Of a stretch of DNA of 64,000 bases, positions 52,161 through 60,621 are shown one piece after another (within the stretch, counting starts at the first letter, position 1; each line of letters begins with the position of its first letter). Under the pieces are notes generated by a model that searched no databases, was not told where the DNA came from, and saw only the letters and a program-made list of their open reading frames with translations. Position numbers and translations under genes: made by a program. This DNA comes from Bog-756 sp963738545 (GTDB lineage: Bacteria; Actinomycetota; Acidimicrobiia; Acidimicrobiales; RAAP-2), in the NCBI GenBank assembly GCA_963738545.1, contig CAVTXA010000007.1, forward strand, positions 930,001-994,000, in the 5' to 3' direction.

Positions 52161-52198
52161 ATCTTACTACTCAGAACGTAGTATCGCAAGGAGTAGTA
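52161..52198 (-). promoter_or_regulatory. PadR promoter with three TACTAC-type half-sites
   Basis: On the minus strand TTGCGA (52184-52189) and TAAGAT (52161-52166) are separated by 17 bases. The spacer is filled by TACTAC-N7-GTAGTA (52165-52183); a further GAGTAGTA (52191-52198) is a perfect inverted partner of TACTACTC (52165-52172). PadR is the likely ligand. Confidence 0.7.
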
Positions 52199-52213
52199 GC
52201 GGATGACCCGCGC

Positions 52214-53128
52214 TCATGGTCCAGCCAGGGCATAGAAGGCCACGGCGGCGGCCGTCGCCACGTTGAGCGAGTCCACGCCCTCGGCCATGGGGATGCGGAC
52301 GATCACGTCAGCGGAGGCCAGCGCGGCCTCCGTGACTCCCGGTCCCTCCGCCCCGAGGAGTAGGGCGATACCAGACGGACGCTCCCCCTCGAGCGCCCGA
52401 GCCCTCAGTTGGGCGAGGCTGGCCGTTGGGACAGCGCCGTCGGAGGATGGATGTGGAGCCAGCGCAGCGACGATGAACCCCGCGGCCCGAACCTGCCCGA
52501 GCGCGGATGGCCAGGGCGTGAGCCTGGCGAACGGCATATGGAGGACGTGTCCGACGGACACGCGTATGGACCGGCGGTAGAGCGGGTCGGCGCAGTTGGG
52601 ATCGAGAAGGACACCCGCTACGCCGAAGGCAGCGGCGTTCCGGAAGAGGGCGCCGATGTTCTCGTGGTCGTTGAGCCCCTCGAGGAGGGCGATGACTGGA
52701 AGCGCTTCCCTCAGGACGCCTCCTCCGACGGCGTCGGCCAAGAGCTCGACCGGGTCCCTGGGCGACGTGCGACTGGCCACGGCCACGACGCCCCGGTGGA
52801 GATCGAAGCCCACGGTCTCGGCCACCACGGCACGGGGAGCCACGAAGACCGGTGCCCCCAGGGCCCGGGTGCCCTCGATGAGGTCGCCGGCGGCCGCCAG
52901 CCGACGATCGTCGACCAGCAGTGACCGCACGGAGTACGCCGAGGTGAGAAGGCGGCCGACGGCCAGTCTGCCCTCGACGACGAAGACTGCTCGATCGGCA
53001 TCGAGGCGGATCCGGCCGGCCGGATCGTTGAGATTCCGGTAGAGCTCCAGCTGCGGATCATCGGGGTCCTCCATCCTGATGAGAGGACCTGGTGTACCCG
53101 GGCGACGTGGCTCGATGAGGTGGGACAC
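52214..53128 (-). CDS. TrmH/SpoU-family RNA 2'-O-methyltransferase
   Basis: The GTG at 53126-53128 after GAGGCTGGCGG gives 304 residues; the longer frame runs over sequence without coding character. An N-terminal substrate-binding part with RAVFVVEGRLAVGRLL is followed by the SPOUT domain: LLEGLNDHENIGALFRNAAA (motif 1 with the catalytic Arg), LLLGAEGPGVTEAAL (motif 2) and IPMAEGVDSLNVATAAAV (motif 3 trefoil knot). These three motifs are intact. It probably methylates rRNA or tRNA; the site cannot be read. Confidence 0.93.
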   Translation of the reverse strand: MSHLIEPRRPGTPGPLIRMEDPDDPQLELYRNLNDPAGRIRLDADRAVFVVEGRLAVGRLLTSAYSVRSLLVDDRRLAAAGDLIEGTRALGAPVFVAPRAVVAETVGFDLHRGVVAVASRTSPRDPVELLADAVGGGVLREALPVIALLEGLNDHENIGALFRNAAAFGVAGVLLDPNCADPLYRRSIRVSVGHVLHMPFARLTPWPSALGQVRAAGFIVAALAPHPSSDGAVPTASLAQLRARALEGERPSGIALLLGAEGPGVTEAALASADVIVRIPMAEGVDSLNVATAAAVAFYALAGP

Positions 53129-53344
53129 CCCGCCAGCCTCGCGTACCCCCACGGGATGGGCGTGCCGATCGTCGACCGTGGGATCGTCGGAACGGCTGAG
53201 TGGGTCACCCAGGACGCGACCATGACCACCCACATTCGACGCTACGTTGGTTCCGTCGCCTGACGGGCCCGGCGCCGCGCTGGGACCCCGAGGAAACCGC
53301 AGGCACCTCTCTTCAGCTATCCCCCACTATCGACAAGGATCCCC

Positions 53345-53599
53345 ATGACCCCCTCCAGTGCCGTCCGCTTGATCGGCCACCAGCGCCGGTTCGCCGAGTC
53401 GATCGCCCAGATCGACACCGAGCTGGAGTTTGCGTTCGGTACTGCGGTCGCCGCCCGACGAGACGAGGTGGTGGCTGCCGCCCTCGCCGCCTACGGCCCG
53501 AGCGAGGACTACCGCGGGGTGCGGGATGCCTGGGATGCCGTCTTCCCCGACGGCGTCTACAGTGCCGCGGGGCTGGCCGAAGCCAAGCGGCTGGCGTAG
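53345..53599 (+). CDS. Small hypothetical protein, 84 residues
   Basis: The ATG follows AAGGATCCCC. The protein is helical: LIGHQRRFAESIAQIDTELE, then VAARRDEVVAAALAAYGPSE and a short Gly-containing tail. Codon use favours G/C at third positions, supporting a real gene. No family is recognised. It stands between the rRNA methyltransferase and the DUF1801 gene. Confidence 0.5.
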   Translation: MTPSSAVRLIGHQRRFAESIAQIDTELEFAFGTAVAARRDEVVAAALAAYGPSEDYRGVRDAWDAVFPDGVYSAAGLAEAKRLA

Positions 53600-53627
53600 C
53601 TCCTACGGCGTTGGTGCTGCCGGACGC

Positions 53628-54026
53628 CTACTTCCTCGCTCCGGACTGATTCAGGGTCACAGCGGCTCGGATGAGCGCCTTCAATGCCTTCTCGTCCAAC
53701 TGCTCGCCTTCATGGAAGTCGATGGCACGCCTCGTGTTCCCCTCAAGGCTGGAGTTGAAGAGGCCGGCCGGATCCTCCAACGACGCACCCTTGGCAAACG
53801 TCATCTTCACGACACTCTTGTACGTCTCCCCCGTGCAGATCATCCCGTTGTCGTACCAGGTCGGGACCCCTCGCCACTTCCACTCCTCGACGACATCGGG
53901 GTCCGCCTCCTTGATCAGGGAGCGGAGGCGGCTCAGCATCTCACCACGCCAATCGCCCAGCTCCTTGATTCTGGCGTCGATCAGCTGAGACGGCGAGTCG
54001 CTCTTTTGGGATTCGCTCTTGGTCAT
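53628..54026 (-). CDS. DUF1801 domain protein
   Basis: I take the ATG at 54024-54026 (132 residues). IDARIKELGDWRGEMLSRLR, then VVEEWKWRGVPTWYDNGMI, YKSVVKMTFAKGASL and NTRRAIDFHEGEQLDEKAL are the motifs of YdhG/DUF1801 proteins, a small alpha/beta fold related to frataxin-like proteins. Biochemical function is unknown. It is monocistronic; 54027-54440 upstream contains no supported gene. Confidence 0.85.
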   Translation of the reverse strand: MTKSESQKSDSPSQLIDARIKELGDWRGEMLSRLRSLIKEADPDVVEEWKWRGVPTWYDNGMICTGETYKSVVKMTFAKGASLEDPAGLFNSSLEGNTRRAIDFHEGEQLDEKALKALIRAAVTLNQSGARK

Positions 54027-54440
54027 GACCGGTTCTCTCTCATGGTCCGTTGGTAACACATGGTCCGTTGGTACTTGGTGACCCACCCCCGCCGGCCCGA
54101 TACTACCGAGGGCCCGCGCATCGGTTGGTGAGTTGCCGTGCCGACCGGACGGTCACCCCGTCGTCTGCAGCCGACTTACGGACCCCGAGGGCGACCGAGT
54201 GAGTCAGTCCAACGCCGATCACGGCACACCAACCCGGATGCAGAATGCCCCACGGGCCGTGCCAAGGACCCACGGTTGCCATGCGGGAGCGAAACTACGG
54301 ATCGCCCACCCAGCCACCCACGATCCTCACGGGCGGCGACAGCGGTCGTCCCTCCTGACGCGAGGGATCGTGGCAACCTCGGCGGTGGCCCGACTTTCCG
54401 GTTCGTTGACGGGCCATCCCTTGTGGGTACATTGGGACAC
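54027..54440. other. Intergenic region, about 410 bases
   Basis: An Arg/Pro-rich frame on the plus strand is in phase with the gene at 54441, but it has no motif and no coding bias, so I treat it as non-coding. No RNA gene or repeat is seen. Confidence 0.4.
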
Positions 54441-54713
54441 GTGGAAGATGAGGAGGCGATCCCACTTGCTGGAGACATCACTTTTGTGAGTACGACCGGT
54501 GGCTTTGAAATCATCTACTCGGATCGGATTGCCAGCGACCATCGGGAGCTCGTTGCTGCCTCCGCCGATTGGCTCGAAGACGAAGTTGGCGTCTTCAACC
54601 TGGGTCAGATCGATGACAACGTCCTGATCGCCGACGGCACCCTCACCGAGAAGATTCGGGCCGGACTGATCGCGTGGTGGTCGGAGAGAGTCCAAGACGT
54701 GGATCTGCGGTAG
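54441..54713 (+). CDS. Small hypothetical protein, about 90 residues
   Basis: GTGs at 54423 and 54441 are candidate starts. The product contains DITFVSTTGGFEIIYSDRIA, DHRELVAASADWLEDEVGVF and TLTEKIRAGLIAWWSERVQ, an alternation of beta and alpha elements with good codon bias. I do not recognise the family. It is isolated, with plus-strand orientation. Confidence 0.5.
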   Translation: MEDEEAIPLAGDITFVSTTGGFEIIYSDRIASDHRELVAASADWLEDEVGVFNLGQIDDNVLIADGTLTEKIRAGLIAWWSERVQDVDLR

Positions 54714-54862
54714 CTGGTGCTATGACCGCCAAGGCTTGCTTCATCCGGCGCTGAACCAGCTATCTCTTTGGCGACCGGCCGTGGCAGTCAGCTCCCCGCC
54801 AAGCCAGATCCTCTATCTCACCCAGCGGGCGGGCCTATCTCTGCCTTCGGCCCCAACGGGAG

Positions 54863-55036
54863 CTACGACTTCGCCGCTCGCTCCCTGGCGACAGCGAGCA
54901 CGAACCCATTGAATTGCTCCCCGAAGACCCGAACTGTGGCGTTCTCGCTCTTGGACCACCGGCCCTCGGCTTCGATGATGGTTCCCAGGTTGACGAGTGC
55001 ATCCTCAAGACGATCGATCCGTTGTTGCGTGTTCAT
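54863..55036 (-). CDS. Small hypothetical protein, 57 residues
   Basis: The ATG at 55034-55036 follows AATGGCGAG. The product, NTQQRIDRLEDALVNLGTII and on to FGEQFNGFVLAVARERAAKS, is a mainly helical, soluble peptide. The first helix has heptad spacing (I, L, L, L), suggesting oligomerisation. No homologue family is recognised. Confidence 0.5.
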   Translation of the reverse strand: MNTQQRIDRLEDALVNLGTIIEAEGRWSKSENATVRVFGEQFNGFVLAVARERAAKS

Positions 55037-55188
55037 CTCGCCATTCTTGCTCCTGTCGCCCCACGCATCACCAGCAGGGGCTCCGATGCTCCACGGAGGC
55101 TCTCCCTGGCGTCTTGGGGCTTGACCCATGATCGCCGGGTCCGATGGGACCGTTGCTACATTTGGATCGGGAACGCAAAGGAGCCATC

Positions 55189-55797
55189 ATGCCGAAGCTG
55201 GCCGTGGTCGAGTTCGTCACGCTCGATGGCGTCATGCAGGGCCTCGGCGGCCCCGACGAGGACCGCGAATGCGGTTTTGACCAGGGTGGTTGGGGCGCCC
55301 CCTACGGCGACGTGGTGCTGGCGCAGCATGCGGGGCACGGTATGGGCCAGACCTCGGCCTACCTTTTCGGCCGCAAGACCTGGGAACTCATGGCCGCACA
55401 CTGGCCCCACGAAGCTCCGGACGATCCCATGGCGGCAAGCCTGAACGCCAAGCCCAACTACGTGGCATCCAGGACCCTGCACCTGGGGGACCTGGACTGG
55501 GCAACTCCCATGTTCTCGACGGCGACATCGTTGACGGTGTCGGGCGGCTGAAGGAAGAGGGGGACGGTGTCGTCACCGTCCTGGGCGGCAGCGTGCTCAT
55601 CCAGACGCTCGTGGCCGAGGATCTGATCGACATCTACCCGATCCTGCTTCACCCGATTGTGCTGGGTAAAGGGAAGCGGCTGTTCCGGGGCTATCCCGAC
55701 TCGCGACCTCTGCGACTCACCAACTGCACCCGACAACCACCGGGGTGCTGCTCCTCACCTACGAGCGAGAGACGGAGGTCGGGCCCAACGCCCAGTA
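55189..55797 (+). pseudogene. RibD-C/dihydrofolate-reductase-like protein with two frameshifts
   Basis: An AAAGGAG site precedes the ATG at 55189. Frame 1 gives VVEFVTLDGVMQGLGGPDED, then YLFGRKTWELMAAHWP and YVASRTLHLGDLDW. The family then continues in another frame with NSHVLDGDIVDGVGRLKEEG, TVLGGSVLIQTLVAED and HPIVLGKGKRLFRG. After LRLTNCT a further shift restores TTTGVLLLTYERET and the normal end at 55795-55797. All conserved elements are present over a normal length of about 200 residues, but two shifts are needed, near 55500 and near 55727, neither in a homopolymer. Either recent decay or sequence error; as written it is broken. Confidence 0.75.
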
Positions 55798-55977
55798 GTC
55801 CCAGCCGCGGTCGACGACCAAGGGATTTTGCTCGAAGCCGCTGCGTAGTGGGAATGATCCACCGAATCGAAGAACACCAGGGGGTGCCCACGTACACATG
55901 GCCGGGATGAGGAGCACGACCAGTCGGTCGGTGAGTTCTTCCACGTCCAACGAGTTCTTGGCAGCGGCCTCCTGCTC

Positions 55978-56784
55978 CTACTCCTGCTGGGGTCGAGCGG
56001 AGCCTAGGGGCACCCCGGTTTCAAGGAACGTCTTCAGACTGGACAGAACCATCGGCCATCCGTTCGTCACCATGGTCGCCGCGGTGCTGCCGATAGCGAA
56101 GTCATCGTGCACAACCGTGAGTTTGACGGTCTCGCCTACCGGTTCGATATCAAAAGCAACGCGTGACCGGTGCTCGCCGGAAAGCTTGGCGAACGCCTCA
56201 TCATCCAGCTTGAGGCGGGCCGCGTTCAGCTCCGGCGTGAAGGTGTGCCATGAATACGCCAGTCTCCGGTAGGGATCGAACTCGAGAACGACTTGATCTG
56301 GATCGGCGATAATGATGCCGTGGTTGTCCCAGGTCATGGGTGAACCCACCTTCCAGTCGGTCTCGAAGGCGAGTCCCCAATACTGACGGGTGAACTCAGG
56401 TTCGATGAGTGCCTGCCACAGGCGCTCGGGTGTGGTGTTGATGTACGTCGTATAGACGACCTGCGGCTTCTCCATCGGCGTTTTCTCCAGTGCTCGTTTG
56501 AGACCCGACAAAGCTCGGACTCGTTCTTGGTCGTAGCGGTTGATCCAGCGCTCCGCGATCTCGTTGATCGGCGATGCGTTGAGGTAGTGGAGCTTCTCCC
56601 GTCCGTGTCGGATCGTCGTCACAAGGTTGGCCGCCTCGAGGATCGCCAAGTGCTTGCTCACGGACTGACGAGCCATGTCCAGTCCTTCGGAGAGCTCTCG
56701 AAGGTTCTGTCCGTTGCGAGCATTGAGGCGATCGAGCAGATGGCGGCGACTCGGGTCTGCGAGCGCCTTGAAGACATCAACCAT
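55978..56784 (-). CDS. ArsR-type HTH fused to SRPBCC (AHSA1-like) domain
   Basis: This is a 268-residue fusion. Residues 1-95 are an ArsR winged helix: VFKALADPSRRHLLDRLNAR, then MARQSVSKHLAILEAANLV and KLHYLNASPINEI. Residues about 105-262 are an SRPBCC/AHSA1 domain opening VVYTTYINTTPERLWQALIE and closing TNGWPMVLSSLKTFLETG. Ligand binding in the SRPBCC pocket may control DNA binding. No metal-binding Cys pair of metallo-ArsR proteins is present. It is the second gene after the SRPBCC gene at 56805 and probably represses the shared promoter. Confidence 0.88.
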   Translation of the reverse strand: MVDVFKALADPSRRHLLDRLNARNGQNLRELSEGLDMARQSVSKHLAILEAANLVTTIRHGREKLHYLNASPINEIAERWINRYDQERVRALSGLKRALEKTPMEKPQVVYTTYINTTPERLWQALIEPEFTRQYWGLAFETDWKVGSPMTWDNHGIIIADPDQVVLEFDPYRRLAYSWHTFTPELNAARLKLDDEAFAKLSGEHRSRVAFDIEPVGETVKLTVVHDDFAIGSTAATMVTNGWPMVLSSLKTFLETGVPLGSARPQQE

Positions 56785-56804
56785 GACGGGCTCCGGTCCA
56801 GCAG

Positions 56805-57242
56805 TCAGAACCTCAGGTCCTCGGGGAAGGGCGTGCCCTTGCCGGTTTCCAGGTAGCTCTTGAGGCTAAAAAGGAAGTACGCCCACCTGGCGCTGCAGTG
56901 GGCCATGAACTCGACGGGCTCGCGCCAGTCGGCGTGTGTGAACAACACCACCGTATCGTCACCTTGACGGGTGAGATCGAAGGCGATCGTCGTCCCGACC
57001 CACTCGTCGGCGCCCTCCACGCAGGCCCAACGCACGTGCCCGGCAGGATCCAACCGGGCGACCTCCATCACCGCTGCTGGTTCCGGCTGACCGAAGAAGA
57101 ACTGGAGCCTCGAGCCCTCGCTCGACTCCCCTCGGACGCCGTCTCGGGTCCACCACTCCGAGACCCCATTGGTCGTGGACACCGCCTCGTACACACTCTC
57201 GAGTGGGGCGGAGATGACTACACGATGTCTGATGTCCGGCAT
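56805..57242 (-). CDS. SRPBCC (AHSA1-like) protein
   Basis: This 145-residue protein has an excellent GAGGAGG site before the ATG. RVVISAPLESVYEAVSTTNG, then VSEWWTRDGVRGE, VRWACVEGADEWVGTTIAF and a C-terminal helix WAYFLFSLKSYLETGKGTPF define the hydrophobic-cavity fold of START/AHSA1 proteins. It is a stand-alone relative of the domain fused to ArsR in the next gene. Possibly a binding protein for a small hydrophobic ligand that also acts through the regulator. Confidence 0.87.
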   Translation of the reverse strand: MPDIRHRVVISAPLESVYEAVSTTNGVSEWWTRDGVRGESSEGSRLQFFFGQPEPAAVMEVARLDPAGHVRWACVEGADEWVGTTIAFDLTRQGDDTVVLFTHADWREPVEFMAHCSARWAYFLFSLKSYLETGKGTPFPEDLRF

Positions 57243-57259
57243 TTCGATCCTCCTCAGAT

Positions 57260-57310
57260 AGGCAACCTTTTGGTTACCTAACTATAGGCAGCCATATGGG
57301 TGCATGTCAA
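57260..57310 (-). promoter_or_regulatory. Promoter and ArsR operator of the SRPBCC/ArsR operon
   Basis: On the minus strand TTGACA (57305-57310), 18 bases, TATAGT (57281-57286). Directly after it lies AGGTAACC-AAAA-GGTTGCCT (57260-57279), an eight-base inverted repeat with one mismatch, covering the expected start site. ArsR repression is the obvious model. Confidence 0.78.
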
Positions 57311-57452
57311 GAAGGAGCCACGGGGTTGGTAAGGCGCGGGGCCGCTGGTCGGATTCCATGGCATCGGTCCCCAATCGATCGCGTCAACCGGACCCCTTTG
57401 TCGAGAGGCGACCGATGGCGAACCAGGTACCCGCATCTGGTGACACGGCACC

Positions 57453-57779
57453 GTGATCGGTCGCCTGGTTGGCTCGGTGCCCGTGACGGACATGGACTCC
57501 AACCCGGCATCTCCCCCACACCCCGTGGAGACCTTCATGGAGGGACTAATCCACGATATGAAACTCGATGCGGAACAGCACCGTTTCATCGCGGATGGGC
57601 CCAGCATGGGCAGCTCGCGTTCGGAGCGACTCGAGATCCTTTTCGCCCGCTCGGCGTACGTCCTCATCGTCGATGAAAGCGAAGGGAATCCGTTCGACCG
57701 AGTCGACCTCAATGTGGCCATCGCCTACGCGGTATCGACCGCCGGGCTTCACCCGCGGCCGCCGCCACAGCCGGAATGA
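57453..57779 (+). CDS. Hypothetical protein, about 108 residues
   Basis: GTG at 57453; a later ATG (MEGLIHDMKLDAEQHRFIAD) is an alternative. The frame has G/C-biased third positions and no recognised domain. SERLEILFARSAYVLIVDES and VDLNVAIAYAVSTAGLH look like a beta-alpha unit. A different frame remains open downstream to 57978 and might be a frameshifted continuation. The evidence for a real gene is moderate. Confidence 0.35.
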   Translation: MIGRLVGSVPVTDMDSNPASPPHPVETFMEGLIHDMKLDAEQHRFIADGPSMGSSRSERLEILFARSAYVLIVDESEGNPFDRVDLNVAIAYAVSTAGLHPRPPPQPE

Positions 57780-57934
57780 CACCGTGACGGTACCGGCCAG
57801 CACCGAAGCACGAAGTTCCCTGCTGAACTCCACCGAACCATCGTACGACAGCCGATGCTGGCAGCCCGATGAGAGCGACTTCGATTCGATTACCCAGCCT
57901 GAGATTGGGACCTACGGCTGGATCAGTCTGGGGT

Positions 57935-58240
57935 TCAACTCCCTAGGTGTTGATGGGAAACCAGTTCAATCCACGTGACACTGGAGGGTGGTCCGGTCAC
58001 CCCACCCTTGACTAGGGCCTCGCCAAGTCGCTCCTCCATGAACCTGGCCTGATGCTCAGGGGTGTCCCAGACTTCGATCACGACGAGGTGCCCCGCATCA
58101 TTCAGGCCGGCCGAATGAGCCACCATCCCGTCCGGCCAGTCGCCTTCCCCACTCTCTGGGTCGAGGCCCAGCTCTCTGTTGACTGCGAAGTACTCCTTGT
58201 CGGTCACGCCTTCAAATTCCAAAATCAGTTCTGATGCCAT
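57935..58240 (-). CDS. Small dimeric alpha-beta barrel (ABM-like) protein
   Basis: The ATG at 58238-58240 has AAGGGG at the right distance (101 residues). SELILEFEGVTDKEYFAVN, then WPDGMVAHSAGLNDAGHLVV, EVWDTPEHQARFMEERLG and VTWIELVSHQ give the beta-alpha-beta pattern of antibiotic-biosynthesis-monooxygenase-like proteins. No catalytic residues can be assigned. It is divergent from the TetR gene at 58502, and its promoter probably lies in the operator-rich gap. Confidence 0.65.
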   Translation of the reverse strand: MASELILEFEGVTDKEYFAVNRELGLDPESGEGDWPDGMVAHSAGLNDAGHLVVIEVWDTPEHQARFMEERLGEALVKGGVTGPPSSVTWIELVSHQHLGS

Positions 58241-58399
58241 GTCCATCCCCTTCGCCATCGGCTCACATTGCCTCGCTCGGTAGCCTTTCAGATCTTGCTC
58301 ACGCTCGCCGGCAACGTCCGGATGTACTCGGTGATGGTTCCCTTCCCTGTCCTCATCCGACGACTCAGGGAGATGCGGAACTCTCATCGGCCCGAACCC

Positions 58400-58443
58400 T
58401 TGACTTACCTATCGATACTAGGTAATTTACCTATCAATGATAG
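58400..58443 (+). promoter_or_regulatory. TetR operator cluster and promoter
   Basis: TTACCTA-TCGATAC-TAGGTAA (58405-58425) is a perfect inverted repeat, followed by a repeated TTACCTATC and the palindrome CTATC-AAT-GATAG (58431-58443). TTGACT (58400-58405) and TAATTT (58423-58428) are 17 bases apart, so the first operator fills the promoter spacer. The TetR protein at 58502 is the likely binder. Confidence 0.7.
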
Positions 58444-58501
58444 TTCTTTTCTCGCAAGACGGGCAGCGCCGAGGGGCGCCGGGACATCGGGTCGTCGTCT
58501 G

Positions 58502-59083
58502 ATGGTCCCAGTTGCGCAGAGGCGAGAGGCCAAGGTGGCGGTGATTGTGGAGGCGGCATGGGGGCTCGCTCGCGAGCACGGGGTCGCTGGGGTCTCGTTG
58601 CACGCTTTGGCGCGAGACGTCGGGATGCGCCAACCGTCGCTCTACGCCTACTTCGACTCGAAGTCGGTCTTGTACGACACCATGTTCGCCGACGGCAACC
58701 GGCAACTGGCCGACTGGCTCGATGCCACGAAACTGCCCCGCAACTCGCGGACCGCCCTCAAGAAATTCATGGCCGCATTCGTAGCCTTTGCTCTCGAGGA
58801 TCCTGCACGGTACGAACTCCTCTTCGAGCGCCACATACCCGGTTTTGTGCCATCGCAGGAGTCCTACGCCCTCGCCGAAGGTGTACTCGGACGGGTCTAC
58901 GCGGTGATCAACGAAGCCGGCGTGACTGATCAAGGTGACGTCGACTGCATCGTGGCCATGATCGCCGGCCTGATGGCCGCACAGACCAGCAATGAACCGG
59001 GCGGCCGTCGCTGGACGCGCCATCTCAACCGTCTGATCGATCTCTACGTGGACGATGCGATCCAAAGGAGCAACCACCGATGA
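58502..59083 (+). CDS. TetR-family regulator
   Basis: The frame is open upstream through the operator region, but the ATG at 58502 gives a normal 193-residue TetR protein. The helix-turn-helix reads VAVIVEAAWGLAREHGVAG, then VSLHALARDVGMRQPSLYAYF. The C-terminal domain includes YELLFERHIPGFVPSQ and IVAMIAGLMAAQTSNEPGGR, as in the TetR_C subgroup found with DinB/maleylpyruvate-isomerase genes. It overlaps the next gene by four bases (ATGA). Confidence 0.92.
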   Translation: MVPVAQRREAKVAVIVEAAWGLAREHGVAGVSLHALARDVGMRQPSLYAYFDSKSVLYDTMFADGNRQLADWLDATKLPRNSRTALKKFMAAFVAFALEDPARYELLFERHIPGFVPSQESYALAEGVLGRVYAVINEAGVTDQGDVDCIVAMIAGLMAAQTSNEPGGRRWTRHLNRLIDLYVDDAIQRSNHR

Positions 59084-59811
59084 TGCCAAATCGAATTACA
59101 CGACCCGAGGCCCGGGTCCTGGCCGAGGACGAGTTCATGCGCATGGGTCGCGTGATCGCATCGCTCACACCTGAGGAGTGGGCGATGCCCACCGATTGCA
59201 CCGGCTGGGATGTGCGCAAGATGGCCCTCCACATCCTCGGGTCGGGCGATGCGCAGGCGTCGATCCGCGAGTTTGCCCACCAGTTCCGACGGGGGATGCC
59301 ACTGAACCGCCAGATCGACTCGCATCATTGGGTCGACGGCCTCAATGAGCTGCAGATTCGGGAGCGCAACCACCTGTCGAACCAAGAACTGGTTGTCCAG
59401 ATCGAGGCTATCGGCCCAAAGGCAGTCAGGGGCCGATGGCACACACCACTTCCGGTGCGCTATGCACCGCTTCCCTTCGGGCCGCCCATTGGATGGGTGC
59501 CCCTCAAGTACCTCCTGGACGTGGGATTCACACGGGACATCTGGGCCCACCGAATCGACATCCACGCGGCCATCGGTCGTCCGATGCAACTCACCGCCGA
59601 TCATGACGGCCGTCTGGTCGCCGATATCGTCGCCGAATGGGCGGGCATCCACGGTCAGCCTTTCGAGCTCGTGCTCGACGGTCCCGCCGGCGGGAAGTAC
59701 CGACAGGGCCGGTCGGGTGAGCGCGTGGAGATCGATGCGCTCGATTTCGTCCGCACTCTCTCGGGACGCCTGCCCGGAACCGGCGTTCTCAGTAACCCAC
59801 TCCCCCTCTAG
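59080..59811 (+). CDS. Maleylpyruvate isomerase / mycothiol-dependent DinB-like protein
   Basis: This is a 243-residue protein. EDEFMRMGRVIASLTPEEWA, then TGWDVRKMALHILGSGDAQA, with the early His of the DinB metal triad, and LLDVGFTRDIWAHRIDIHAAIG, with Asp and two His, match the mycothiol-dependent maleylpyruvate isomerase N-terminal family. Such proteins use a thiol cofactor on electrophilic or toxic substrates. Translational coupling to TetR and the following MBL gene suggests a detoxification unit. Confidence 0.82.
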   Translation: MMPNRITRPEARVLAEDEFMRMGRVIASLTPEEWAMPTDCTGWDVRKMALHILGSGDAQASIREFAHQFRRGMPLNRQIDSHHWVDGLNELQIRERNHLSNQELVVQIEAIGPKAVRGRWHTPLPVRYAPLPFGPPIGWVPLKYLLDVGFTRDIWAHRIDIHAAIGRPMQLTADHDGRLVADIVAEWAGIHGQPFELVLDGPAGGKYRQGRSGERVEIDALDFVRTLSGRLPGTGVLSNPLPL

Positions 59812-59834
59812 ACACCCACTACCTCCCAGGAGCG

Positions 59835-60578
59835 ATGACCATGGAAACCAACGTCGACGAAATTGCCGACCGGATCTACCGCATCTCCACCTTCGTGCCC
59901 AACATCGGCCCGACGGGCTTCACGTTCAACCAGTTCCTCATCGATGCCGAGGAGCCGACCATCTTTCATACCGGTCCACGTGGCCTGTATCCCTCCGTGT
60001 CGGCGGCGATTGCCTCCCTGATCCCATTGGACCGCCTGCGTTGGATCACGTTCGGTCATCTCGAATCGGATGAATGCGGCGCCATGAACCTCTTCCTTGA
60101 TGCGGCCCCGAATGCCCAAGTGGCCCACACCGCTGTCGGCTGCATGGTGTCGATCGACGATCTCGCCGATCGGGCACCGGTCCCGATGACACCCGACGGA
60201 TCCTTAGACCTCGGGGGTCGCAGCATCCGAAGTCTCGATACCCCCCATGTGCCCCACGGATGGGACGCGCACGTCCTCTTCGAAGAAACCACACAAACCT
60301 TGTTCTGCGGCGATCTCCTCACCCAGGTCGGCCCTGGGCCGGCTGTGACGGGAAGCGACATTGTCGGTGCGGCCATTGAAGCTGAGGACATGTTTGGGTC
60401 GACCTGCCTTACCCCGCAGACCCCACGGACAATACGGGACTTGGCCGACCTCAACCCCACAACGCTTGCCATCATGCACGGGTCGTCGTACAACGGCGAG
60501 ACAGCCGCCACCCTGCTCGCCCTGGCTGATGAGTACGAGCGCAGATTGGCCCTCGATCTGCCACCGACCGCGAGCTAG
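59835..60578 (+). CDS. MBL-fold metallohydrolase (flavodiiron/ODP-like)
   Basis: This 247-residue protein has an ATG after CCAGGAGCG. FGHLESDECGAM supplies the HxExD metal motif in the variant seen in the oxygen-sensing and flavodiiron MBL group, with later SLDTPHVPHGWDAHVLFEE and LFCGDLLTQVG supplying the His and Asp ligands. There is no flavodoxin domain. It is the third gene of the TetR operon, 23 bases after the DinB-like gene. The role may be redox-related; the substrate is unknown. Confidence 0.82.
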   Translation: MTMETNVDEIADRIYRISTFVPNIGPTGFTFNQFLIDAEEPTIFHTGPRGLYPSVSAAIASLIPLDRLRWITFGHLESDECGAMNLFLDAAPNAQVAHTAVGCMVSIDDLADRAPVPMTPDGSLDLGGRSIRSLDTPHVPHGWDAHVLFEETTQTLFCGDLLTQVGPGPAVTGSDIVGAAIEAEDMFGSTCLTPQTPRTIRDLADLNPTTLAIMHGSSYNGETAATLLALADEYERRLALDLPPTAS

Positions 60579-60621
60579 ACCACCCGCGGACCTGTCTGCA
60601 CCGTCGGATTCGCCGCCCGAC

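Noticed and set aside
55759..55950. Minus-strand frame of 63 residues ending GWDYWALGPTSVSRS
   Set aside because: It looks somewhat protein-like and follows the ArsR gene, but overlaps the end of the frameshifted reductase and has no recognisable family; support is too thin.
57568..57978. Frame overlapping the 57453 gene and extending to 57978
   Set aside because: The overlapping part has poor codon bias; the last 70 residues could be a frameshifted continuation but show no motif.
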